The position numbers and the translations under genes are program-made. This document shows, one piece after another, positions 25,508 through 37,200 of a stretch of DNA of 64,000 nt. Location: positions 1,242,501 to 1,306,500 of the forward strand of contig AP031353.1 in the NCBI GenBank assembly GCA_037833965.1, given 5' to 3'. The notes under the pieces were generated by a model, which made no database searches, had not been told where the DNA came from, and worked only from the letters and a program-made list of their open reading frames with translations. Positions within the stretch are counted from its first letter, which is position 1. The number at the start of each line of letters is the position of its first letter. This DNA comes from Marchantia polymorpha subsp. ruderalis (lineage: Eukaryota; Streptophyta; Marchantiopsida; Marchantiales; Marchantiaceae).

Positions 25508-25655
25508 GGTATGTGTTGTCTTTGACAAATGTTAGAGCAAATGTATGCTCTGTTCAAGAGGACAAACGATTTGTTGAGTTTGGTATGTATTGTCTTTGAC
25601 AGATGTTAGAGCAAATCTATGCTTTGTTTAAGAGTACAATGAGATTATTGAGAAT
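25508..25655. repeat. 74-bp imperfect tandem duplication
   Basis: Two adjacent copies begin at 25508 and 25582 with GGTATGTGTTGTCTTTGACA and GGTATGTATTGTCTTTGACA. They share the block GATGTTAGAGCAAAT-like core and decay towards the end. Non-coding. Confidence 0.8.
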
Positions 25656-26686
25656 GTTATTCTAGCATTAAAATTATATAAAGTCAAAGATCCAGATTTT
25701 GATGTAAACATGTAAAATCTATCAAACTATTCAACATGTATATCATTTTTTCTTCCATATATTGTGTGGTTTATTTCATATATATATTCAATGACCATCA
25801 ATTGATGTTATACACATAAATCAAAATCTCATCATGTCATATGATGAAAATATTTTATTGTTTGATCAAAATGATTCAGATACTTGAGTTATTACATGAT
25901 ATACTATAGTCATGGAATTCAGCCCATATATCTTAGTGTTGTTTCATCCTTCCGCGTCTGGAAGACATCATCGAATTTTTCTCCTTATCCACTTGGCCCC
26001 ATATTCTTCGAAATATTCTACAGCTCCCCTTGTTTAGCAAGAGAGCATCTTCGATGGCTCAGTCCACCAAGACAAGGAATAAGCACTTGACTCGAGAGGA
26101 GAAGAACGACCGCCTGCTGCACCCAAACGTCGAGGCTCCGTCCAATTGCCGATCGAAGTGGACGCTTCATCGGACTCCCAAGGAATTGAAGGACAGGCAC
26201 CCAACAGTGGCGGAATCTCGCAGCGCTGGACCTCGAGGACCGTCGAGCAGTCAGTCAAAATCATTCACTCATCGAGTGAGTCAGACCGTGGGCATGTCGA
26301 TTTGGACGCTCCCTCGATGGCGATGGCGATGGCGCTTGCAGCAGAGACCGAAAGGGGGCAGTGTCCGAATGCGGGAGGAAGGATGGGCGTTGCGAATCTC
26401 GGACCTTCTTTTTGGTCGGTCGAACGTGTCGCAGCCGCGCCCAACTTTTGCACCCACTTCCAGCCCACCCCTTCACCCTTCCCTTCGCTTCGCCCTCACT
26501 CCTCCCTCCCCTCGCCTCCCCCTCACCTTCCATTTGGCGTTTGTGGCCTTTTTCACCTCATGCATTTCTCTTCTGCACGCGGTGGTCCTTTCTATGTACT
26601 GGAATATTTAGTGTTCAGATAGACTCGAGGTCTGAATTTTCGAAACTTATTTACTTCTATTTTTTTCTTCATGATAGAGGGTAGAG

Positions 26687-26712
26687 TTTAGGGTTTACCC
26701 TAAACCCTAAAC
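26687..26712. promoter_or_regulatory. Telomere-type repeat cluster (inverted TTTAGGG / CCCTAAA)
   Basis: TTTAGGGT-TT-ACCCTAAA is a near-continuous palindrome, followed directly by a further CCCTAAAC. This is about three plant telomere units, two of them direct and one inverted. It sits at the edge of a GC-richer island with no supported gene, so it may be a relic promoter or an interstitial telomeric insertion. Confidence 0.5.
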
Positions 26713-27654
26713 CATAAATTGATTTGAAGGTGATTTGAAGCTTCATAGTGAGCTCATGAAATATAAAGAATTTATATAGATAAATCATTTCATTATCGTT
26801 GATATTTTATTTACTTACTTGACTTGACCAATTAAAATTGTTTGATACTTTACTAGGTTAGATTTATCTTACGGCCGTACTCTACAATGCAGTAGGCTAT
26901 GTACTTACAAAAGAAATATAGATTTTGCTCTAAGCTAATTTTGCACTCAAGGTGTATTAGATCTTGACGGCATTCTTATATTTCATACCTTATATTTAGC
27001 CCAGCATGGGCAAATCTTCTATTAGTACTAAAGGAATAATATTCGTGTTACAAAGGCTTTGGGGTAAAAGAAAGACATGTGTTTACATCACACATAAAGG
27101 TCAAACAAACAACCAAGTACAACCGAGTATGCTGTAAAGGAACTGAGGGCCAAGACAACTTGTAGGTGTTGCAGCAACGAATTTGACTTGTTTAAATAAT
27201 GGATATCTTGGTAATCAGATTCCGGAAGTCAAAACTCTAGAAAGAAAAGAAGACATGTGCTAACAATTAAATGTCAACATTATTATTTTATCAATTTTGT
27301 GATGGTGATATGTGCTAGGTGTAAAATTCTTCTGTTTCAACTTTAAGTCTCTGCAGTAGTCTCCCACTTAAGTAAGCATCCGTTTAAATACACAAGTACT
27401 AGAGATCAACGTTTTCAGTGAAACATATCATGAATCCTCGTCATCTAGTTCAAATTTTGAGCAGGAATGCTCGAACTTTGGCTAGAACTTTTCAAACGAT
27501 TTTTTGAAATTTTCGAATTCTTCTTCAAATTATGTTTGAACGTCAGAGCAGAGTAGTTATACTCAATATCAAGAATCTGCTTATTCAAATACTCTAGTCC
27601 ATGAAAATCTACTCTATCCTATTTATGCGAAGATGTATAAACTAACCCACTACG

Positions 27655-27720
27655 TCGTACTCACGTGGTAGAGCGCGTTTGCTTGGAGGGTTCATGTTAC
27701 TCAGGTTTGATCTCGCAGCG
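27655..27720 (+). mobile_element. Possible tRNA-derived SINE head
   Basis: The string CGTACTCACGTGGTAGAGCG matches the tRNA D-arm / Pol III A-box consensus (TAGCTCAGTGGTAGAGC), and AGGTTTGATCT about 45 bases on resembles a B-box (GGTTCGANTCC). The whole does not fold as a proper tRNA: the anticodon stem and T-stem are poor. A tRNA pseudogene or tRNA-derived SINE head fits best. It runs into the duplicated block at 27708-27850. Confidence 0.35.
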
Positions 27721-27850
27721 CTGGAACTCATTCAGACGCTTGCTGGTAAATTTGTTTGACATTGGGGGGTTTGTCTTGCTTACTTTTGAGATGATCTCGC
27801 AGCGTTGGGACTCTTCAGGCGCTTGCTGGTCACATTCTTTGACATTCTAG
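27708..27850. repeat. 84-bp tandem duplication next to the tRNA-like element
   Basis: Copies starting at 27708 and 27792 both read TGATCTCGCAGCG, then T/C-GG, CTTGCTGGT and a TTTGACATT end. A third, isolated copy of the core TCTCGCAGCGCTGGA lies near 26216, about 1.5 kb upstream, suggesting a dispersed element. Confidence 0.75.
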
Positions 27851-28900
27851 CAAAACGCAAGAGATTTGGAAATGGAGAGTCTAAAGCAAAGTAAGCACAA
27901 ACCTCCAAGGTTCAAGTTGCGTTCTTAAACAGGGGACTACTGTAATTCTCTCCGACTCGTGAGTTTTACAACACAATCAATACATTCTACCACTAAAGAT
28001 TGTGAATTTTTTTCTTATATGAATGATAGATGAAGATAATCTATAACTCAAAAGAGGTCAAAAATACACTTTATTTCACCAACTTGCAATAATGCTAACA
28101 TTACGCTTGTAAGTTTTAGTCACTCTTTACATACTTTTCTGATTTGAAATTGTATATTTTATACAATTTTCAATCAGGATGATATTTTTATTTTTGTGAT
28201 GCATATATTTTTATTTTTTTACATTTTTTATGCATGAATTGTCATCATATAATGCCAAAGTAGCTTTTCATCTTGCAGTAATTTTGAAGAAGTATGTTAA
28301 GAATTGTGTCTTTAATAGTGGCTAGGATGAAATGATATATTCTTGTTTAAGTACATACCACTTAAAGAAACAAGAAAGTTCCATACATCATCGTTCAAAC
28401 TTTAGTGATACAAGAGGAGTCCAATGTAAGAGATGGAGGTAGAGTCGATCATGTTGGTGCTTTGATTAAACCGACTCAAATAAGTCTCAGAAGATTATAA
28501 TTCATGAGATAGGTAATTGTTTTCCTCCATTTAACCTGAATGTGATTACTGGTCGGTCTTTTCAGACACAAGAATTCATAATTTTCATTGTTTATATGGG
28601 AGAGGAAGATGCCATCTCCTATTTATTCCCTTAACCCTTTACTTGAAGATCGTAGATCATATATGTTCCAAATTTAATGAGTGAATTGACACAATCTGAA
28701 AGTGTCTCTCTCCTTCTCCAATGATTTCATTGCTTTGATCCTTGACATATTTGGTCATTTACATGGTCAGATTGCCGTCAACTGAATGGACATGCCATAC
28801 ACCTTTTAACAGAACAACTTGACACATCACAACGATATGTCGATGATATAGTTCAGTCGTTAGTGTGATAAATTATACAGTTAATCCATGAATCTCAAAC

Positions 28901-31287
28901 AAACAAAAATCAGGCGAGGATGACAAGGTTGGTGTGTGAAACATTGCACGCAGTCACTCACTCCACGATGGTGAGATTCAGGGTCCCTTCCTCGAAAATG
29001 GTGGTGGGGGGAAGAGGTGGTCATGGCGATCACTGCCTCCATTCTCAGAGCGAGGTAACTAGTGCAAACGAGGCAAATCCCGAATTGCCTCGTGCAAACA
29101 AACAGCAAAAGCGCTCGAGCTCGAGTATCTGCGAACGAGATTCGGGTTGGAGTGAGCAGGGATGGCACAGGGCCTCAGGAGTCAGGACACAGCCCTTTCC
29201 GCAAGGGAATGCATGTCCAGCGCACTGCACAGCACAGCGCAGCGCTGCACAGGATCGATCGCTTTCTAACCGTATCGAATTGGAGGTTTGGGAGAGGCTT
29301 TGGGCCGTACCTTGCGTCAGCTATTACCGAAAGGTTAGTGAAGTACGAGGCATGTAATACCATCGGAGGCCATATACCGCCATGCCTGTCAGCATGACCA
29401 CTGCAGGTCAAGGCCGCTCAGTCTGAGCTCGGGTCTGCTCCTCCTCATCCGGCGGACCATCAAGCTGTTCAGATTGGGAACAGAATCATAGTGCTTGGGA
29501 TCCACTCCACTTCTCAATCTCCGCCTGTTCAAGAGCCTTCTGTATGCTTCCCATTGTGGCTTCCCAGAACCAAACATTAGGCGCCGATTATATTCTCTTC
29601 TCGTGAAACGAGGGCAAGTGGATTCCCAAAAGGTAGACAGGGGTTCAAACATATAGTATCAATACTGTAAATACATATTATATAACCTCAAATACTTATT
29701 TAAATAATTCAGATAATTGAGATAACCAAAAAGTAAACTCTTTCAGTATTAAAATGAAAATGTATCTAATGTCATCTGAACTTAAATATCTAATATATTC
29801 AGATCGATGAGATAACCACTCCAACTCTATTGATCTTAGAATGAAGATATAATAAAATTATATGAAATATCTACCGGCCTAAAACTGAAAACATTGGAAA
29901 TCTGTCATATCTAAAAGATATAATCACCATATTTGCAACCATTTTATTCTCTTATTGTAACCGTTGTCTACAAATGCTCAAGTTTTCAATAGAGTGGGAG
30001 TGTTTGTGGGGGCCACATCGGGAAAGGGGATGCTATCGAGAGCGCCCTTGTGATGATGCTCTACACTGTCACGGCCCCGAATCTGACTTCATACTTGTGG
30101 TCTGTTTCTGCGGCTGACGATCGGTGTCACTGTGTTTGCACCTCCCTGGGATGGACTCACAGCAGGCATGTTGCTATATGTTGGTCGTTGCTGAGTTTGA
30201 GTCTGCTGGTCCTGGCAGAAATCTCTTTCCACAGTTCTGCTCTCTTGTGGGGTTCGATGGAGCTCCCTTTCCAAACCTGTACAGTCATCGCAGTCTCGAG
30301 TTGCAATGTGGGTACTGTGGAATATCGTTTGCTTTCAAGGAACAAACTAGTCTCATTAACTTGATCAAGCGGACAGTTGCCAACTGTGGAGTTCTTGAGA
30401 CGAAAGCTGGAAAGTTCCAGTGGTGAGATTCCTTGAGAAGCTCTTCTGTAGAGATTCATTTGGCAACTGCATTGTTGCTGCCACAGCTGCTTCTAGATCT
30501 GCAGTCTAGTTTTCCTTCAACACCCAGGTACTTAGTGGGGCCCTTGACCATGTACTGCCGCATCGATTGACTTCTCTGTACATGTATCTGCAGCCTCCCG
30601 TTCTGACTTGCACATTCATGTCTTTGGTGATATCTTCTTGAGTGCTTTACTGTTTAAACTGTGGTCTCTGCTCTTGGTGTACGATTTACTTTACATTCAC
30701 TAACGAACAGGCCACGAAAACTTGCATTGCAAATTCTGACTTTTACTGAAAAATTGTAATGGTGCTGGAGGGGTTAATTTCCCCCGTTGCTGACAGAACT
30801 GTCACCAACAAGTCCACATTCATGACGAGATCCAGTTATCCGTGTCAGGCTGGCCAATCAATATTTCTACAGTTGAAGTGTATCTCAATTTTTCTGTATA
30901 TTTTTAACATTCTGTAAGGGAATTTGTGAATTCCACTGAATCAATCCCCAATCAAACGTAGGATAATCAGGCCTTTCCAAATTTACATAGTAAGGAGATT
31001 TCGGCAATATCCGCGTCTGACATCCTCGGATTAAGGTGATGTTGAAATCTTCGTGATCTGCATGATAAACACCAGACGGGATTGAAAATTAGATGCGCAC
31101 ACAAGAATGAAAGAGGATAAATTGGTAAATCTTATTGATACATTATAAGATGGACGTAAAATCTAAGCCCACATTTACGAGAATGAACATATATACATCC
31201 GTATGAAAAGGTTGGGAAATATAGTACGTAGAAGGTGAGTCATCATTCACAAGATACACTCAATAATAACCAAAGTTTTAAAAAAGG
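28901..31287. other. Intergenic region, 3' flank of the ATAD5-like gene
   Basis: Mixed composition with an AT-rich stretch at 29.65-29.96 kb. Minus-strand frames at 29408-29554 and 29389-29652 have a non-random look but no recognisable family and, in the first, one internal stop. A Gln/Thr-rich minus frame near 30089-30274 is also unassigned. The part next to 31288 should be the 3' UTR of the ATAD5-like gene. Confidence 0.45.
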
Positions 31288-34200
31288 CTACCTTCTGCTT
31301 TCACTGAAGGTTTGAGTCCGACGCTGCTCTTCAGACTGGCTCATCCTAGCCAGGTAAGCAGAGTATTCTAAACGGCTGCTTCCTGTCATTCTTCCCCGTG
31401 GAAGCAAGCGCGTCGTAATAATTTCTTCTAACCTCTCCTGCCTTTTCAAATGCCTGACAGATATAACATATATATGTGAATCAGTTAAATCGTTCGGGCC
31501 AAGCTCCTTACAAGCTAACCAGGCCATTTGGTAATAAGCAGACTCGAATAAATAGCACTAACCTCAACCACTCAGTGAACTGAAGTTGATATCCGGAATT
31601 ATCGCACATTGTTTCCAAAAGTACTGAGAAGAATAATACAATAAACAATATATTTAATTTAGCAGTGTAACAAACCTTGCAGTCTCCTCCTTCGAGTAAG
31701 TACTGTCGATAACCTTCAACAGATTCGCAGAGTTGTACATGCTTTTCATGTCGTTACAGGTTACCATGCATTTGCCAACGGCGGGGACGTCTTTAGCAGC
31801 TGATAATATCCCTAAGACCACGGGAATTCTAGCTTCACGAGGCGGAGAAACCAATAGAGAAGTGGAGAGTTTTTGCAGACCTGCCCTTACAAACTGGGAG
31901 GCAATTTCTTGACCACATTCCCATAAACAGCAGTGTCCAATGTTGCCTTCCACCAACCCATTCAATGTGTCTTTGAAGTTGGTCCTAGCGTTCTGCAATC
32001 AAATATCATGAAGTGGTCAGTAATTTGGACAAAAGAATCATCTACTGAATTGTTGAACTGCAAAAGAAGGAAATTAAACCAATGTCATCCGCATTACAAT
32101 TTAAAACATACGACAGATCAGAGTTGATATTAGTATGATTTCCCACTTACTTTCCATGATTCTGACGAAACAATTGAGATCGTTTGAGAGGCTGAAATGA
32201 CATCCAATACTGTGGCAAGGGCATCAGTAATATTAATATTCGGTTGGATAGGGCCCAACCGATCACGGAGAGCTTGTCGGTCATCCCGCATGGTTCTCCA
32301 AGCTTCTTCGACAGGGTTTATATACCTACATCTCACCTCTTCACCTGCTTCTAACTGATCCGAAAGCTTAATTCCAGATTCAATAAAGGGTGAAACCGAC
32401 CTTTCTACATCAAATCCTCTTGACTTAGCCACGGGCATGACATTTTCTACATCACAACTTCTACTGCGATCTTCTCTATAGGCTCCAATTGCCTTGGGAT
32501 CGACATCACTGCCTGTGACGGCATTTCCGGCATGCCGTTTCTGTCCGCCATCAGAATAATTTATATTCACATCATTATTAACAGCTTCATACTCTACAAC
32601 CTCATTGTCTACAACACAAGGTACTAGGTTCAAGTCAACATCGAAGACAATGTTTTCTGCCGTTGGCTTTGTCTTTTCGACTAAAACTTCTGGCTGGCTC
32701 GCGTCCACAATCTTAGTCAGTACGCCCACAATTGGATTACCTACATGGTCTACATCCAAAACCAGATCCACATCTCTCCGGGTAGACCCTGTAACTGAAT
32801 GGCGCCTGTCTAAACCAATATTCTCACGACTGGCAGTCTCAGAAATTGTGGCTGTTGATGAGATTTGACAAAGAGGAGACAAACGTTCAACCTCGTCGGG
32901 GCAAGAACCCGTCACCACGTTCACCTCCTCACTATCAATCTCAATATTGAGGTTGATTTCCGTCCTTAACATTGTCGAACGTGATACACCGTCTTCAAGG
33001 TCTTGCAAAATCCTCTTTCTTATCACTGGAGAAACAGATTCAAAACTAGGATCGAGCACGACGTCTTTGTCTTCCAAGTCATCACTGATCCCCACGTTCG
33101 CAGGGGCTGCCTGGTTACCATGCAATTCGGTCACGGGTGTTCCACCACTGAAAAGATTTGATATACAAGAAAGACAACTATCGTCTTGAACCTGTGCTTC
33201 TGGTCCCTCCTCATCGTCGTCCGAATTGTACAGGAGAAGTGCGCGTTTTGGCTTCAATTTCAAAGGTGAACATGTTCGGGCCAGAGCTCGAGCCTCTCTT
33301 ATATTCTTGACAGGGCTTTCAGAAAGTCTGAACTTGTTCTCATCAGATTCAGCCTTCGCCAATACAGGACCCTCGCCGTCCACCACTTCTGCCTTCATTC
33401 GAGACGCTCTTCGCAGAGCATCCTTGGCTCTCCTCAAAGCCTTTCGTTCAGCCTCAGCAGCATCGAGCTTAGCCTGTATAACCAAACCCTGTTCTTTTGC
33501 ATCCTTTACCGCAGCCATGGTTTCCAGCTTCTCAAGTTCGCTGACTGCTGAGTTGATCTTTCCGGCAACCTCCAGAGATAACAGACATGGAAAATTGCTG
33601 GTGAACAATTCTGGAAGTACGATGTGGTGAATATCAAGTTCGAACAGGTACCTAGCATCTGCATCCCACTGTCTGAACGCATTGGTTTCAGAGAGAACAG
33701 GGGCGACTTTTTCATTCAAGTTTAAAATTCCGGAAGAGAAGGGACGAGAAAGACTGAGATTTCTCCTTGTTCCCTCCCGGCCTTCACCCACAGATCTGAC
33801 TCTAGGGTCTTCAAAATTGTCGAAAGAACTTTCTGAGGCCCTCATATTCCTTTGCAAAGATGATTTGGGTGAAGGACAATCGTCTTGTTTCCAAAACTGG
33901 AGTGCCATCATGACCTTCCGTATGTCATTATGACAGGATCCGACTAATCGATCGACCATCCAAGGAGAGCACGCAACACCCTCTGCAATACACACCTGCA
34001 AATAATTTGCACGTCAGAAATGATCACGACTAGTAAAAAGTGTGCAGGAAGAAAGTATGACGAACCACGAAGAAAGCATCAGGACTATACCATGGAAGCA
34101 TGAACCGTCAACTCCTCTGGAGCTGGATAAAAGAAGTCGATTCTGGTTTTCTCCAAGATTTGAGGCAAACCAGGCTGACGTGCTGGATCACAGAAACATT

Positions 34201-37200
34201 TGTACAATGAATGTCACTAAAAGCTGGCTGTACCTGGCAATACGCATTCATTTCTCATCACAGCTGGTAACTAGTCAGTATGAAATTGCATAGCAAAGCA
34301 AAGCACTATGAGAAATGACTTACAAGTACTGGTGAAAATCATAGGTCGCTTCGTCTTTTTGGCAAGCTGGACCAACGCAGTCAAGAAACCTCTGTCCTCC
34401 TCAAATTGCACATCGACATCTTCGAAGAGAATGACCGTCATTTTCTTCTTCTGCGCGCTACCAGTCTCCGGTTCCTCAATACCCATTCCTAAATTCTCTT
34501 CCATCCCATTCGGGATACAGTTTTCAAATAACTTCCTACCGATTGAAGACGTGCCAACAGGATGTCTAACGTTCTTGCCGGCAGCCTTACCACGCGTCTT
34601 GCCTTCTCTCTTGCCCTTGCGTGGACCTTGTGGAGAAGCTTTTCCGACGTGGTTTGACATTTTTTGACTATTATTAGCCTCCTTCCCACTACTTTCATTG
34701 AGAGGAGAGGTTTGATCTTCAACACTAGACCTGTACAATTACAGTGAAAAAAATATCATCAACAAAGACGGCTATATAATCCATATCATTGTCTTCACAT
34801 GATTTTCAAAAACGTGAACTTACCATTTCCCCATTGCTTGTGATTCCAACCCTCCTCTTCCAAACTTCTGCAGAATAGACGCTCCACTTCGACAACAAGA
34901 ACCATTGACCTGCAAACAGTTTTGATCTAGAAAATTATGAACAGCATACCATATCAGACAACTTCCTAACAACTTTCCACGATCAGTACATTCTTCATAA
35001 AACAAGGCTTAGCAAAATATGAGAAACAGATAATAATTTCAGGTACATTTGAAAATCTGAACAACTGCGTGAAGAACATTATACAGCACAAACCATTCCT
35101 ATTCAGATTCAGGTCAGCGAGCTCATCTACTTTAATTCTAATGTAGATATTCAGAGATGCTTTCTATCGCCTCGGCTTGCAATGCGACCTCCCTACTTTC
35201 AATTGTAGAACAATTTGCAACAAAAATAATGATCTCACCTCAATGACAGTCAAACCCTGCTCTGCGGCACAAGCATATATAGCAGCAGACTTTCCACACT
35301 GCATACATAAAAAGAAATTCGCACTTAGAAACAATTCTTCATCAAATAGAGAGCTGAACCAAAGTATATGCAATGAAATCACCACAAAAAAAGTCATATA
35401 CTTACCCCAGTTGGACCAGTGACAAGTAAAGTGCTACAGAGACCGCTCTCCTCATCAGGATCAGTCTCGGTTTCACTTTCATCTTCGAACCAACCTCTAT
35501 CATCGTCCAAATCATGATTTCTGGTGGAACCCTTTTTCTGAGAAAGGTCGGGACAGTTAACTTGTCCCGTCATCTTCTCTCTCCAGCTATGCAACCAGGT
35601 ATTCAACAACTCAACTCCAGTGAAATTACCACAAACCTGACAAAAATACAACAAAACATGACAGTCATATATGAGCCTAGAATATTACTAGCTGAATGAG
35701 AATATTGAATGACACTGCATCACTGATTTGCGTACTGCAAACCCTCATAGATTGGAAGTGCTTTTGATTACAAGCAGTCATCAATTTAGATTTGGTAGCC
35801 AACCTCTCAGGTATTTGAATGACATTTAAGTGACACATTTAAACTTCATGTTAGAGACTGTAAAGTGCTACTCACGTTACTGTCTTTCATTACATATGTT
35901 TTGACCAACCCAGTGTAAACAACGACAAGTGAAAACAGTCTACACTGCTCTGACAACGGCGGCATACTTCCTTCCTATTGGAGTATATGGAACGACTGAA
36001 GAAAAGTTAAAGTTCTTCAGAGTGAATCCTGGGCAGATTTCATACCTCTTTCGATGCTTTAGGTTGATAGAGGTCAGTCCACAACATGTTCTTTTGTGAA
36101 CCAAAGGCTCCTTTGTCCTTGTCAGAATGAAGGGAATTGTGGCGAGCATCATACCAAGACAACCTGTTTCAGGTAGAGAAAAGAATCAGCCTAGCTGCAA
36201 GGATTGTTGAAGTTGCAGTAAAAGAGAATGTTGACAGTGACAAAACATATGAATTCACAACTAGTGCGTGTCTTCTTGGTTACACAAAAAAGACCACTAG
36301 TCTTGTCCAAATGGTTTGGACTTTTCATTTCATCAGATTTCAAACAAAGTCAACTCCACCTTTTCCAAACATCTAGGTTCACAACCTGGACGAACATACC
36401 TGTCTTTTAATATGTCCACTGAGTTACTACTAGTAATATCACAGGAAAAAGGTTTGACGCAGGCCCCGGCAAACTTTCTTTCTGGTTTGGAGCTCTGCTA
36501 TCACAACATTAAAAAAAATATAAACAACATCACTTTTTACAACAAAAACAGAAAGAAGAAAAGAAAGTTGATGCAAGGGCATGCAAGCTATATACAAAAT
36601 ACACTCGTTGAAATCAAAGGCGAGGAATGCGTACATGTTGCAAGTACTCCTGAAGATCTTGAAGACTTTGTTCACGAGATAAAATCGGGCAAGTATTAAC
36701 ATAACTAACACCAGATGTTGTATGTAAGGTAGATGTGCCCAAGTCTTTCTGCAGCCTTGATGCATTATCTTGATTTAAACTTCTTGGTTTGGATATGAGA
36801 AGATGATCCTGGAGTTTATATCCACTTTGCACAAGACTAATAATCAGTTCCTCCTCCTTACAACGCTGAATTGGCGAAGTAGGTGGGGAAGCTGAATCTT
36901 CCCAGTTTGTTTGTGTCCTCTCATCCTGTACATATCAAGCCGAACTTGTGTTAGCAAACTGAAGGCTCTAGTGAATCAAAAAGATCCTACTTCAAGATGA
37001 GCTGTTATGGACCGAAAAAAGAGCTCAACAGAACTGTTAACCTGATATATTAAATGTAATTATTTACCTCTAACCATTGAGTCACGTGTATAGGGGGACA
37101 AGGTTCCAAAACTCCCGCGTCGCTGGATGAAATTGCAACCTTAGTGGTTGACGCCTTTGCCTTTAAAAATATTGGATGTATAGGTTTACCAGCACTTCGG

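Larger units (their letters stand above)
24361..28900. other. AT-rich spacer with degenerate repeats
   Basis: Mostly AT-rich and without exon-like runs. It contains an 11-bp inverted repeat (24846-24928), a 74-bp tandem duplication (25508-25655), a short GC-richer island (about 26.03-26.6 kb), a telomere-type box (26687-26712) and a tRNA-like element followed by an 84-bp tandem duplication (27655-27850). No transposase or polymerase frame survives. Confidence 0.6.

Noticed and set aside
26030-26611. 193-codon + strand frame after the AT-rich block
   Set aside because: The N-terminal part is hydrophilic and looks mildly protein-like, but the rest is simple Pro/Ser/Trp-Arg sequence over overlapping open frames; no family or splice context.
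29408-29554. Minus-strand frame reading MGSIQKALEQAEIEKWSG and ending QLDGPPDEEEQTRAQTERP, with one TGA inside
   Set aside because: Composition resembles a real short protein, but the in-frame stop and lack of any known match or plausible intron leave it unsupported; possibly a relic.
31654-31706. Extension of ATAD5 exon 14 beyond 31704 (STYSKEETARF) with a donor at GTTTGT
   Set aside because: That donor leaves the next exon in a frame with an early stop; the GTACTT donor at 31703 keeps the frame and gives a normal 80-nt intron.
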